Of a stretch of DNA of 64,000 nt, positions 8,776 to 16,995 are shown piece after piece. How positions within the stretch are numbered: position 1 is the stretch's first letter; the number at the start of each line of letters is the position of its first letter. Location of the stretch: positions 1 to 64,000 of the forward strand of contig JBQTIX010000024.1 in the NCBI GenBank assembly GCA_052387695.1, in the 5' to 3' direction. Source of the stretch: Panacagrimonas sp052387695. Its GTDB lineage: Bacteria > Pseudomonadota > Gammaproteobacteria > Nevskiales > Nevskiaceae. Both the position numbers and the translations under genes were made by a program. The notes under the pieces are model-generated. The model had not been told where the DNA came from. It did no database searches and saw nothing but the letters and a program-made list of their open reading frames with translations.

Positions 8776-10572
8776 ATGCTCAAGCTCGTTCCTTCCCGAC
8801 ATAGAGCCTGGCGCACGGCCGTACTCGCGAGTTTCGCACTCCCGGCCGCCACCGGAATCGCCGCGATCGGTGCTCCGATCGGCGACGAATTCCAGGTCAA
8901 CACCTACACCACCGCCTTCCAGTACACGCCCAGGGTGGCGACCTCGGACGACGGCAGCTTCGTCGTCACCTGGAGCAGCAGCGGGCAGGACGGCAGTGTC
9001 GGGGGAATTTTTGCGAAGCGATTCGACAGCAGCGGTGCGGCGATCACCGGCGATATCCCGGTCAACACGTACACCACTTCCGATCAGCAGTTCTCGACCA
9101 TCGCCGCGGACGCGACCGGCAACTTCGTCGTCGTCTGGCAGAGCAGCGAGCAGGACGGCGACCAGAAGGGCGTCTACGGCCGCCGATTCAGCAGCACCGG
9201 CACGCCCCTGGGCGGCGAGTTTCTGGTTCCCAACGCGACCCTGGCCGAGCAGTCCCGCCCGACCGTCGCCATGGACGACGACGGCGACTTCGTCGTCACC
9301 TGGCGCAGCGAACAACAGGACGGCGACAGCTTCGGCATTTTCGCGCGGCGCTACGGCAGCGACGGGGTGGCTCTGGGCGACGAGTTCCCGGTCAACACCC
9401 TCACCGCCTTCCGGCAGAGCCGGCCGGAGATCGACATCGGTCCGGCCGGCCAGTTCGTGATCGCCTGGACCAGCGGAGAAAACAGTGGCGCGGGTCCCGA
9501 CGGCAGCGCCTACGGCGTCTACGCCCGGCGTTTCACCGCGGCCGGCGTGGCGGTGGGAGACGATATCCGGGTCAACACCACGACCCTGGGTAACCAGCGC
9601 CGGCCCTTGACCGCGGTGGATGCCGGCAGCGGCTTCGTGATCATCTGGGAAAGCGACGACGGCAGCGACAGCGGCGTCTACTCGCAAAGGTTCGACAGCG
9701 ACGCCAACCCGCTGGGCGGCGAGACCCGGGTCAACACCACGACGGCCGGACGCCAGGACGCCCCGAGCATCGCGATGAGCGACGACGGCGCCTACGTCGT
9801 GACCTGGGGCAGCGAGGGCCAGGACGGCGATCGCGGCGGCATCTTCGGGCAGCGATTTGCGGCGGACGGCACACCCGCGGGCAGTGAGTTTCGCGTACAC
9901 GCGCTCACCTCCGGACACCAGACCGCGGCCGCGGTGGCCGCCGACGCCGACGGAGACGCGGTGGTGGTGTGGTACAGCTCGATGCGCGACGGCGATGGCT
10001 ACGGCGTCTATGCACAGCGCTTCGAGAACGGCACGCCGCCACCGCCGCCGGACGACGACACCGACGGGGACGGGGTCGAGGACGCGATCGACAACTGTCC
10101 GACGATTGCCAATCTCTCGCAGACCGACCGCGATGGCGATGGTCTCGGCGATGCCTGCGATACCAGCCCGCTCGGTGTCTGCGAGGGCCGCAACGTCACG
10201 ATCCGCGGCACCGAGACGGACAACACGATCAATGGCACCGTGGGTGCCGACGTGATCGCCGGGCTCGGCGGCGTGGACCGGATCAATCCGGGCAGAGGCA
10301 ACGACGTGGTCTGTGCCGGACCCGGCAACGACATCGTGACGGACGCGCAGGGTGACGACATCCTGCTGGGCGAGGGCGGTAACGACACTTTGTCCGGCGG
10401 CCAGGGCAACGATCGCTTGGTGGGCGGTGACGACAACGACCAATTGTCCGGCGGTGCCGGGGCAGACACGCTCGACGGCGGTAGCGGCGTCGATACCGGC
10501 AACGGCGGCGCGAAGAAGGACACCTGCATCGCGGTGGAAAATCGCAGCGCTTGCGAGACGGTGCTGCCCTGA
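8776..10572 (+). CDS. Secreted repeat protein with thrombospondin-3-like and RTX-like C-terminus
   Basis: Exported protein of 598 aa. A positively charged start and hydrophobic stretch ending around residue 35 look like a Sec signal peptide. About seven repeats of roughly 50 residues follow, each with a G-x-E-F-x-V-N-T motif, a DDGDFVVTWxS-type strand and IFARRF, a beta-propeller-like pattern. Next is a thrombospondin type-3 calcium segment (DTDGDGVEDAIDNCPT) near residue 435. The last 120 residues are RTX-like glycine/aspartate nonapeptides (GGNDTLSGGQGND). The start at 8776 has a GGAG just upstream. No type I secretion genes are adjacent. Calcium-stabilised surface or secreted role is inferred. 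Confidence 0.75.
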   Translation: MLKLVPSRHRAWRTAVLASFALPAATGIAAIGAPIGDEFQVNTYTTAFQYTPRVATSDDGSFVVTWSSSGQDGSVGGIFAKRFDSSGAAITGDIPVNTYTTSDQQFSTIAADATGNFVVVWQSSEQDGDQKGVYGRRFSSTGTPLGGEFLVPNATLAEQSRPTVAMDDDGDFVVTWRSEQQDGDSFGIFARRYGSDGVALGDEFPVNTLTAFRQSRPEIDIGPAGQFVIAWTSGENSGAGPDGSAYGVYARRFTAAGVAVGDDIRVNTTTLGNQRRPLTAVDAGSGFVIIWESDDGSDSGVYSQRFDSDANPLGGETRVNTTTAGRQDAPSIAMSDDGAYVVTWGSEGQDGDRGGIFGQRFAADGTPAGSEFRVHALTSGHQTAAAVAADADGDAVVVWYSSMRDGDGYGVYAQRFENGTPPPPPDDDTDGDGVEDAIDNCPTIANLSQTDRDGDGLGDACDTSPLGVCEGRNVTIRGTETDNTINGTVGADVIAGLGGVDRINPGRGNDVVCAGPGNDIVTDAQGDDILLGEGGNDTLSGGQGNDRLVGGDDNDQLSGGAGADTLDGGSGVDTGNGGAKKDTCIAVENRSACETVLP

Positions 10573-10608
10573 GGGCCCGGGTCGCGCACGCTGCGCTGCC
10601 TGGGTCGG

Positions 10609-10645
10609 GGTAGGTTGGGGTGAGCGATAGCGAACCCCAACCTAC
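10609..10645. repeat. Short perfect inverted repeat after the repeat-protein gene
   Basis: GGTAGGTTGGGGT at 10609 pairs perfectly with ACCCCAACCTACC at 10633 (13-bp arms, 11-nt loop). It may act as a transcription end for the upstream gene, although no T tract follows. Confidence 0.6.
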
Positions 10646-10666
10646 CTCTGCGTTCACCTACAAACG

Positions 10667-10822
10667 GCATTTGGCCACGGATTACGCGGATTGACGCGTA
10701 TTAAAAAAAGACCTTGCGTGGATACGTCGAATCAACTCCGAATCACCGAGGTGGTACGCACACAAAGGAAAAAAGCAGTCGATCCTTATCCGCGTTCATC
10801 CGCGTAATCCGTGGCCAAATGC
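10667..10822. repeat. MITE-like element with about 32-bp terminal inverted repeats
   Basis: The arms are 10667-10698 and 10791-10822, matching at about 30 of 32 positions, and include GGCCACGGATTACGCGG. The 92-bp interior has no ORF. It looks like a non-autonomous mobile or REP-type element. Confidence 0.75.
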
Positions 10823-10838
10823 TTTTTCTAGGTTCACC

Positions 10839-11495
10839 TCAGTGCACCACCGCCGGCAGATCGACCACGAACATCTCCGGCGCGGTCTCGATGAACGACG
10901 GCCGCGCTTCCAGCGCATCCACGTAGGCGACCAGATTCGGATACTGCTTGCGCCAGTGCGCTTCCTCGACGGCTGCGAACATGCCGTGCGAGAGCATGAA
11001 GTCGAACCAGGTGAGCGACGCACCAGCGGCGATGTCGCCGTAGGTGATGGGGTCGCCGGCCTTCGGAACGCGGTTGCCGACCAGCCTGGCGATTTCCGCG
11101 ATGCCGCCCTTGACCTTGCGCCGCTGGCGGTCGGTCCAGGCGGGGCTGGGGTCGTCGCGCTGCTCCTCGAACACCAGCAGCACGACGATTTCCATCAGCC
11201 GCTCGGCGGTGATCTGCAGGCGCTTGACCGCGAGCACGCCATCGACATCGGCGGGCAGCAAGGCGGGCGACGGGTGTTTACGTTCCAGCCATTCGAGGAT
11301 GTACATGGAGTCGAACACGTTCTCGCCGGAATCCGTCACCAGGATCGGCAACTGCTCCAGCGGACTGTGCTGGGGGACGATGGTCTTGTCGTTCCAGGGC
11401 ACGTCGAACACCATCTCGAAGGGGATTTTCTTTTCCTTGAGCGCGATGGCGACCTTGCGTCCGAAGGCGCTGGGGGTTGAGTTGACGAGTTTCAT
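10839..11495 (-). CDS. Glutathione S-transferase
   Basis: Cytosolic transferase of 218 aa. The N-terminal thioredoxin-fold domain starts MKLVNSTPSAFGRKVAIALK, with Ser/Thr candidates for thiol activation near residues 6-9. QLPILV provides the cis-proline and DSMYILEWLE the glutathione gamma-glutamyl contact. The helical C-terminal domain carries the YGDIAAGASL N-capping region. ATG 11495 was preferred to upstream codons because family homology begins exactly there. It is the last gene of a minus-strand run with a SnoaL-like protein, another GST and an amidase. Substrate unknown. Confidence 0.87.
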   Translation of the reverse strand: MKLVNSTPSAFGRKVAIALKEKKIPFEMVFDVPWNDKTIVPQHSPLEQLPILVTDSGENVFDSMYILEWLERKHPSPALLPADVDGVLAVKRLQITAERLMEIVVLLVFEEQRDDPSPAWTDRQRRKVKGGIAEIARLVGNRVPKAGDPITYGDIAAGASLTWFDFMLSHGMFAAVEEAHWRKQYPNLVAYVDALEARPSFIETAPEMFVVDLPAVVH

Positions 11496-11518
11496 CTGGG
11501 ACTCCGAATAGACCTTGA

Positions 11519-11929
11519 TCAGGCCCTGAGATTGGTTTCGACCCTGCCGGTGGCCGGGTTCATGGGGAAGGACACGTGCGTGTGGAAAATTTTCCACTGC
11601 GCGTTCTTCTTGTGTAACACATGGGTCACGCGGAACGTGCCCTCGCTGGGCTTGCCCGCGAGATCGTTCCAGGTGAAGTGCATGAGGCTGTGGGCGACGC
11701 CCATCCCCTCATTGGCCTCGACGTGCAGGCTCAGGAAGCGTCCGACCGGCTCCTTGCAGTTGTCGAAAAACTGGTCGAACGCGGCGCGCAGCGCGGCGCC
11801 ACCGACGCGCTGCAGCGGCATGTCGTAGTCGTAGCGGACGTGGTCTTCGTCCATGAAGGCCATGACCTGCTCGGTCGTGGTGGTGGCGATGAATGCGTGT
11901 TCGAGTGCGGTGATTTCGTCTTGTCCCAT
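11519..11929 (-). CDS. SnoaL-like / NTF2-fold protein
   Basis: Protein of 136 aa with the alpha+beta cone fold pattern of the SnoaL/NTF2 superfamily: an N-terminal helix pair (EHAFIATTTTEQVMAFMDED), a middle helix AALRAAFDQFFDN and C-terminal strands ending in WKIFHTHVSFP. Members are ketosteroid-isomerase-like enzymes or small-molecule binding proteins. It lies 23 bp before a GST gene in the same direction. No catalytic assignment is possible from sequence alone. Confidence 0.7.
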   Translation of the reverse strand: MGQDEITALEHAFIATTTTEQVMAFMDEDHVRYDYDMPLQRVGGAALRAAFDQFFDNCKEPVGRFLSLHVEANEGMGVAHSLMHFTWNDLAGKPSEGTFRVTHVLHKKNAQWKIFHTHVSFPMNPATGRVETNLRA

Positions 11930-11975
11930 TTACGCCTCGTATGCATGACCTTGCGAACCGCATTCCACGGAATGC

Positions 11976-12614
11976 CTACAAGCTGCTGGCGGCACTCGGC
12001 CGGGCGGAAACCTGCTCATGCCACCGTGCGACGGCACGGCACTCGGCGGGGATGGCAAGACCCACGACGATCGCAAAGTCCATCGAGCAGAGCGTCGTGA
12101 TATCTGCAACGGAGAACGTCTCCCCGGCGACGAAGCGGTGGTTCTGCAATTGCGCGTCGAACTTGCGGTAGAAGCGGCTCACCCGACTCTTGCCGCGTTC
12201 GATCAGGGCGGGAATCTGCGGCACCTTCTCCAGCGTTCCGGGCAGGCCGCGATCGACGAAGTCCGGATGCGAATTGCGGAACACTTCCGCCACGCCGATC
12301 ATGCCGTCGTCGTACGCGCGCCGCTCCCACATTTCGATCGTGCCTTTTTCGCGACCGTTTCTGCCCATCAGGGGAGGGTCCGGATACTCGTCCTCGAAAT
12401 AGCGGCAGATCGCCATGGCTTCGCCGATCTGTACGCCGTCGTCGGTTTCCAGCATCGGCACCATCGCATGCGGCCACTTGCCGATGTACTCCGGCAGCAG
12501 GCGCAGGCCGCTGCCGATCACTTCCGCGATGGCCGGCAGGCCCAGTCCTTTTTCGAGCACGAACATGCGCACGCGCCTGCAGTTGGGCGCGAACTGCCAG
12601 TTGTAGAGTTTCAT
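11976..12614 (-). CDS. Glutathione S-transferase
   Basis: GST-fold protein of 212 aa starting MKLYNWQFAPNCRRVRMFVL, where ATG 12614 follows a GGAG. The thioredoxin domain covers residues 1-80, including MVPMLET (cis-proline) and GEAMAICRYFED. The helical domain contains FVAGETFSVADITTL, the conserved Asp N-cap. It resembles the GST at 16996 closely in its first 30 residues (xAPNxRRxRxF), so the two look like paralogues flanking the nitrile hydratase genes. Confidence 0.88.
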   Translation of the reverse strand: MKLYNWQFAPNCRRVRMFVLEKGLGLPAIAEVIGSGLRLLPEYIGKWPHAMVPMLETDDGVQIGEAMAICRYFEDEYPDPPLMGRNGREKGTIEMWERRAYDDGMIGVAEVFRNSHPDFVDRGLPGTLEKVPQIPALIERGKSRVSRFYRKFDAQLQNHRFVAGETFSVADITTLCSMDFAIVVGLAIPAECRAVARWHEQVSARPSAASSL

Positions 12615-12676
12615 GATTTCTCCTCGATCCGGGAAGGGATGCTCAGCATTCATGCGCCGGGACGGCGCAGCGCAGT

Positions 12677-14191
12677 CTATTTCTTTGATCGCGGCGCGGA
12701 CTGCTCGAAGGCCTGCGCCGCGCGGTAGATCGTCGACTCGTCCCAGTGCTTGCCGATCAGCATCATGCCCACCGGCAGCCCCTCGCTGAAGCCGCAGTTG
12801 ATCGAGATCGCGGGATGGCCGGTGGCGTCGAACGGGCAGGTGTTGCCGAGCATCTCGAAGCCGCGCGCGATGATGTCGCTGATGCTCGCGTCCGGCCCCG
12901 GCAGCTGGGTGGCCTTGAGCGGCAGGGTCGGCATCAGCAGCAGATCGTATTGCGCGAGCGCGGTGTCGTAGGCGGCAATCACGCGCCGCACGATGTTCTG
13001 TGCCTTGGCGTAGTGCTGTCCGCGATGCTTGTTGAGCATGTACTGGCCCATCAGCATCGTGATCTTCAGCGTTTCCGACAGCTCGTCCGCACGATCGCGC
13101 CAGCCGTCGTGCGCCTTCATCAGGCTGGGCAGATACAGGCCCTTCCAGTTAAAGCCGAAGCCGTTGCCGTGCATCATCTGCATGGTCGCGCCTTCATGCG
13201 CGATGGCGGACCAGATCGCGGGTGCGACGGTGTGCATCGGGATGGAAATGTCGTCCACTTTCGCGCCCAGCTTCTTGAACAGCGCGGCACCCTTGAGCAC
13301 CAGCTCGTTCACGTCGGACTCGGAGTTCGGCAGCATGAAGCCTTCCTTCACCACGCCGATCTTCATGCCTTTCACGCCGCCATCGAGCGCCTGCGTGTAC
13401 TTCGCGGTCTTGATGCCGATCTGGCGCGGGTCGAGGCCGTCGGCACCGGCGAGCACTTCAAGTAGTAACGCGCTATCGGCCACGGTCGAGGTGATCGGCC
13501 CGGTGTGATCCAGCGTGGTCTCGATCGGCATGATGCCGGTGTAGGGTACCAGCCCATGCGTGGGCTTCATGCCGACGGTTCCGCAGTACGACGAGGGCAT
13601 GCGGATGGAGCCGCCCTGGTCGCCGCCGATGGCCATGTCCACGACGCCGGCCGCGACCAGCGCCGCGCTGCCGGAGGACGAGCCGCCCGCCGCATAACCC
13701 GGCTTGTGCGGGTTGATGACGTGGCCCATCGAATTGGTGTGGCTGCCGCCGGAGAAGCAGAACAGCTCGCAGTGCGCCTTGCCGTGGATGATGCCGCCGG
13801 CATCGAGAATGCGCTCGATGATGGTGGCGTCGATTTCCGGCACGTAACCCTGGAGCGTGGACGAGCCATTCATCATCGGCACGCCGGCCACGCAGACGTT
13901 GTCCTTGATGGCGAAGGTCTTGCCCTTGAGCTTGCCGCCCCTGGCGCCGTGAATCTCGGACTTGTAGTACCAGGCGTTGTATTTGTTTTCCTCGCCGGTC
14001 GGCATGTAGCCGGGCGTGCGCGGGTACTTCACGCGCGGCAGCTCGTCCGGCATCTGGTCGAGCAGGTTGTAGGCACCGACGGTGGGCACCATCAGCGCGA
14101 GGTATTCCTCGATCTGCGCCGGCGACAGGTGCATGCCGAGCTGCTCGGCAACATCGGACATCTCATCAAACGTGGGTTGCTTGACGCTCAT
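12677..14191 (-). CDS. Amidase (amidase-signature family)
   Basis: Hydrolyses a carboxamide to acid and ammonia. The Ser-Ser-Lys catalytic triad of the amidase-signature family is visible: Lys in FAIKDNVCV, the cis-Ser in GGSSSGSAALVA and the nucleophilic Ser in GGDQGGSIRMPSS. Length is 504 aa. ATG 14191 was chosen because upstream codons encode low-complexity sequence from a repeat. It is divergent from nitrile hydratase, so it probably completes the two-step nitrile to amide to acid pathway. It has the N-terminal helical extension seen in nitrile-pathway amidases. Confidence 0.9.
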   Translation of the reverse strand: MSVKQPTFDEMSDVAEQLGMHLSPAQIEEYLALMVPTVGAYNLLDQMPDELPRVKYPRTPGYMPTGEENKYNAWYYKSEIHGARGGKLKGKTFAIKDNVCVAGVPMMNGSSTLQGYVPEIDATIIERILDAGGIIHGKAHCELFCFSGGSHTNSMGHVINPHKPGYAAGGSSSGSAALVAAGVVDMAIGGDQGGSIRMPSSYCGTVGMKPTHGLVPYTGIMPIETTLDHTGPITSTVADSALLLEVLAGADGLDPRQIGIKTAKYTQALDGGVKGMKIGVVKEGFMLPNSESDVNELVLKGAALFKKLGAKVDDISIPMHTVAPAIWSAIAHEGATMQMMHGNGFGFNWKGLYLPSLMKAHDGWRDRADELSETLKITMLMGQYMLNKHRGQHYAKAQNIVRRVIAAYDTALAQYDLLLMPTLPLKATQLPGPDASISDIIARGFEMLGNTCPFDATGHPAISINCGFSEGLPVGMMLIGKHWDESTIYRAAQAFEQSAPRSKK

Positions 14192-14219
14192 GCGGCGTTC
14201 CTCGGCTCGGTCGATTTTT

Positions 14220-14241
14220 GTAGGAGCGGCTCTCAGCCGCG
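14220..14241. repeat. Palindromic repeat, family B (copy 1, short)
   Basis: GTAGGAGCGGCTCTCAGCCGC is a 22-bp hairpin unit upstream of the amidase and nitrile hydratase starts. It is related to the larger copies at 15346 and 19905. Confidence 0.7.
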
Positions 14242-14418
14242 ATGGGTCGGAGGAGCGCAATCGCGGCGATGCGCTGCTCCTGAGAAATAGGGTGGATGGA
14301 TCGGGTTCCTTGAATATCCGAGCCTTGATCGGCCTGCAATGAGGGTGATTCCCCTCGATTGACGCACCGGTAGGCGCTGGCTACCTTCGAACGTCGGCGA
14401 AACGGATGGGGACGCTTC

Positions 14419-15054
14419 ATGGCTCACGACGAAAATGATCACGATCACGACCACCACAACGCGCCACCTTCGGACGTCGCGCTCCGGGTCAAGGCCATCG
14501 AATCGCTGCTGGCGGAGAAGGGCCTGATCGTTCCCGAGGCGCTCGACGCCATCGTCGATACCTACCAGACCAAGGTCGGCCCTCGGAACGGCGCCAGGGT
14601 CGTGGCCAAGGCCTGGACCGATCCGGACTATCGCAAGCGCCTGCTGGAAAATGGCACGGCTGCCATTGCCGAACTAGGCTACAGCGGCGTGCAGGGCGAA
14701 GACATGGTGGTGGTGGAGAACACGCCGCAGGTGCACAACATGGTCGTGTGCACGCTGTGCTCCTGCTATCCCTGGCCAACCCTCGGCCTGCCGCCCATCT
14801 GGTACAAGTCAGCGCCCTACCGCTCGCGCGCGGTCATCGATCCGCGTGGCGTGCTCGACGAATTCGGCGTGAAGCCATCCGAGGAAACCGAAGTCCGCGT
14901 CTGGGACAGCAACGCCGAACTGCGCTACTTCGTGCTGCCGATGCGCCCCGAAGGCACCGAGGGCCTGAGCGAGGAACAACTCGCCGAACTGGTGACGCGC
15001 GATTGCATGATCGGCACTGGCCTGCCCAAGGTTCCACTGGGAGGCGCGCTATGA
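14419..15054 (+). CDS. nthA: Nitrile hydratase alpha subunit, cobalt type
   Basis: Metal-bearing subunit of nitrile hydratase, which hydrates nitriles to amides. The metal claw is VCTLCSCYPWP; Thr at the third position is the signature of cobalt enzymes, where iron enzymes have Ser. Length of 211 aa is normal. The His-rich N-terminus (HDENDHDHDHHN) is notable and may bind metal. Gene order alpha, beta, accessory matches one known class of cobalt enzymes. The stop overlaps the beta start (ATGA). Confidence 0.95.
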   Translation: MAHDENDHDHDHHNAPPSDVALRVKAIESLLAEKGLIVPEALDAIVDTYQTKVGPRNGARVVAKAWTDPDYRKRLLENGTAAIAELGYSGVQGEDMVVVENTPQVHNMVVCTLCSCYPWPTLGLPPIWYKSAPYRSRAVIDPRGVLDEFGVKPSEETEVRVWDSNAELRYFVLPMRPEGTEGLSEEQLAELVTRDCMIGTGLPKVPLGGAL

Positions 15055-15458
15055 ATGGCGTGCATGATCTGGGCGGCATGCATGGCATGGGTCCCATCGT
15101 TCGGGAAGAAAACGAGCCCTATTTCCACTACCAATGGGAGGAGCGTGTCTTCGCGCTGTTCTTCGGCTGCTTCGCCGGCGGCCACTTCAACATCGACATG
15201 TTCCGCCACGAGATCGAGAAGATGCCCGGCGCGCATTACCTGGAAAGTTCCTACTACGAGCACTGGCTGCATTCGATCGAATCGCTGCTCCTGGCCAGCG
15301 GCGCGCTGACCCGGGCCGAGATCGATCGGCGCATGGCCGAGCTGGGTAGGAGGGGCTCTGCCCCGACTGCCGCTCGCAATACGAAGCGCAGTCTGAAGTC
15401 CGCACCGGCCGGTCGGGGCGAAGCCCCTCCTACAAAAGCAGCGCGGAGAAAACACTGA
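15051..15458 (+). CDS. nthB: Nitrile hydratase beta subunit, N-terminal half (split gene)
   Basis: The first 100 residues match the helical N-terminal half of nitrile hydratase beta, beginning MNGVHDLGGMHGMGPI, with FHYQWEERVFALFF and YYEHWLHSIESLL. From residue about 99 onward the coding frame runs through a palindromic repeat (15346-15433), giving a basic, unrelated tail (LGRRGSAPTAARNTKRSL). The frame then stops at 15458, and the beta C-terminal half restarts in another frame with TGATG overlap. Normal beta subunits are single chains of about 220-240 aa. Thiocyanate hydrolase, a relative, naturally has these halves as separate subunits, so a working split enzyme is possible. Confidence 0.85.
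   Translation: MNGVHDLGGMHGMGPIVREENEPYFHYQWEERVFALFFGCFAGGHFNIDMFRHEIEKMPGAHYLESSYYEHWLHSIESLLLASGALTRAEIDRRMAELGRRGSAPTAARNTKRSLKSAPAGRGEAPPTKAARRKH
15346..15433. repeat. Palindromic repeat, family B (copy 2), inside the nitrile hydratase beta gene
   Basis: GTAGGAGGGGCTCTGCCCC opens and GGGGCGAAGCCCCTCCTAC closes an 88-bp element. It shares its ends with the copy at 19905-19992. Here it lies within coding sequence at the linker between the two halves of the beta subunit. Confidence 0.85.
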
Positions 15459-15814
15459 TGCCCGCGCTTCCCGTCGAAATGGTGGATGGCCTGATTCGCG
15501 GCGGCGCGTCCAGCCGCCTGCCGGAGGACATCGCGCCGCGGTTCAAATCTGGTGACCCGGTGATCGCCCGCAATATGAACCCCATCAGCCACACCCGCCT
15601 GCCGCGCTACATCCGCGGCAAGCGCGGCGTGGTTTCACGCGATCACGGCGTGTTCTGCTTCAACGACACCGCCGCGCACGGCCTCGGGCACAAGGCGCAG
15701 CACGTCTATAGCGTGCGCTTCGAGGCGCGCGAGCTCTGGGGTGAGAGCGCTTCCCCACGCGACTCTATTTTCATCGACCTGTTCGACGACTACCTGGACC
15801 GGGTCGCCTCGTGA
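15458..15814 (+). CDS. nthB: Nitrile hydratase beta subunit, C-terminal half (split gene)
   Basis: This 118-aa ORF carries the SH3-like barrel half of nitrile hydratase beta: APRFKSGDPVIARNMNP, TRLPRYIRGKRGVV, HGVFCFNDTAAHG and YSVRFEARELWGE are all family signatures. Its ATG shares bases with the stop of the N-terminal half (TGATG), so translation is probably coupled. The first 20 residues correspond to the usual inter-domain helix. Sequence conservation suggests it is still under selection. Confidence 0.88.
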   Translation: MPALPVEMVDGLIRGGASSRLPEDIAPRFKSGDPVIARNMNPISHTRLPRYIRGKRGVVSRDHGVFCFNDTAAHGLGHKAQHVYSVRFEARELWGESASPRDSIFIDLFDDYLDRVAS

Positions 15815-16185
15815 CCGACGTATCCACATTGCACGAAGTGCCGCCGGTCGCCGGACTGCCGTCCGATGCCGAAGGCCCCGTGTTCCGCGAGCCCTGGGAA
15901 GCGCAGGCCTTCGCGCTGGTGGTGCAATTGCATCAGCGCAAGCTGTTCGCCTGGACCGAGTGGGCCGATGCGCTGAGCGCCGAAATTCGCGCCGTGCGCG
16001 AGCGCGGCGAAGCCGACACCGGCGCCGACTACTACCGTCACTGGCTGCGCGCGCTGGAATGCCTGCTCGCGAAAAAGGGCGTGACCGACGATGACGCGCT
16101 ACAGGCGCGCCGTGATCATCTTCTGGCCAACTGGCCCAGCGGGCACGATCACGTGGCGCGCCGCGAACCCGTCGCCATCGGTTGA
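15811..16185 (+). CDS. Nitrile hydratase accessory protein (P14K-like activator)
   Basis: Protein of 124 aa related to the N-terminal half of nitrile hydratase beta (FREPWEAQAFALVVQLHQ, TGADYYRHWLRALECLLAKK). Such proteins act as self-subunit-swapping chaperones that insert cobalt into the alpha subunit. Translation starts at GTG 15811, overlapping the stop of the preceding ORF by four bases. It is the fourth gene of the nitrile hydratase operon. Confidence 0.88.
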   Translation: MTDVSTLHEVPPVAGLPSDAEGPVFREPWEAQAFALVVQLHQRKLFAWTEWADALSAEIRAVRERGEADTGADYYRHWLRALECLLAKKGVTDDDALQARRDHLLANWPSGHDHVARREPVAIG

Positions 16186-16224
16186 GCGCTGCGCAAACAA
16201 AAAAAGAATGGGGGGAGAGCGTCG

Positions 16225-16779
16225 ATGAAAGTGGTTGAAGAAGAGGGCATGGGCACGCTGGAAATCTTTCCGCTGCCCACCGAAGAGCCGGTGCTGAAAT
16301 CCGTGCTCACCGACGTGTTCACCGACTGGTGGCAGCATGTGCGCTTCGGCACGCTTATCCAGGGTGCCGTGTTCGAGATTGCCGCGCCGCAGGCGCCGCG
16401 CAAGATCTCGATGATGGACGGCTACATGACCGTGGATTTCGGCGCCTGGCATTTTCATTTGTGCATCGGTGAACACCGCGGCAGCGACGGCCACCCGGTG
16501 TCGAGCGAGCTGGCCCTGCATCGCCGCACCGCGCGCGCCGAGCTGTATCGCATCGTCACCGGAGGCGAGCCCACGTCCTGGGGCCTGCGCCTGTTCAACG
16601 GCGCGGGCGAGCAGCAGATGACGGTCATGCTGCCCAATCCCTTCCTGTCGGAAGAAATGGGGCTGCTGCCCAAGCCGCAGTGGGATCAGCTCGCGCTCTG
16701 GGATCACCTGCGCGGCCGTTACCTCGGCCTGCAACCCGATCCGCGGGATCGCAGCGCTTCGGGGTTCCGGCATCACTGA
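16225..16779 (+). CDS. Conserved hypothetical protein in the nitrile hydratase operon
   Basis: A 184-aa protein that I do not recognise. It has a strong ribosome site (GGGGGGAGAG), no signal peptide and no membrane segment. Visible blocks include TDWWQHVRFGTLIQGAVFEI, a His-rich strand AWHFHLCIGEHRG and LRLFNGAGEQQMTVMLPNP. The HFHLCIGEH cluster could bind metal. It follows the accessory gene by 39 bp on the same strand, so a role in metal handling, maturation or nitrile metabolism is possible but unproven. Confidence 0.7.
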   Translation: MKVVEEEGMGTLEIFPLPTEEPVLKSVLTDVFTDWWQHVRFGTLIQGAVFEIAAPQAPRKISMMDGYMTVDFGAWHFHLCIGEHRGSDGHPVSSELALHRRTARAELYRIVTGGEPTSWGLRLFNGAGEQQMTVMLPNPFLSEEMGLLPKPQWDQLALWDHLRGRYLGLQPDPRDRSASGFRHH

Positions 16780-16812
16780 TGAAGCGTGTCGCCGCTATGA
16801 GAGCGGCGAAGG

Positions 16813-16950
16813 TAGGCTGGGTTGAAGCGGAGCGAAACCCAGCATCACGGTGGGCTCGTTGGGTGCTGGGTTGATGAGGCTAACCCAGCCTACTCGGGCT
16901 ACTCGGGCTACTCGGGCTGGGTTTCGCGTCGCTTCAACCCAGCCTACTCG
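16813..16950. repeat. Palindromic repeat, family C
   Basis: Inverted units of GTAGGCTGGGTTGAAGC and GCTTCAACCCAGCCTAC with a tandem CTCGGGCTA iteration (three copies) in the middle. A related copy is at 17640-17790, so the GST gene is bracketed by the family. Confidence 0.8.
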
Positions 16951-16995
16951 GGCTGGATTAAACGAGCTGAAGACAAAGCCTAAAAAGGAGAGAGC

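Noticed and set aside
8734..10443. 569-aa minus-strand ORF opposite the repeat protein
   Set aside because: Shadow of the repetitive high-GC coding strand; the reverse frame only mirrors the repeats.
10667..10822. Possible CRISPR-like or tandem array from repeated GATTACGCGGATT sequences
   Set aside because: Only two inverted arms, no regular spacers; it is an inverted-repeat element.
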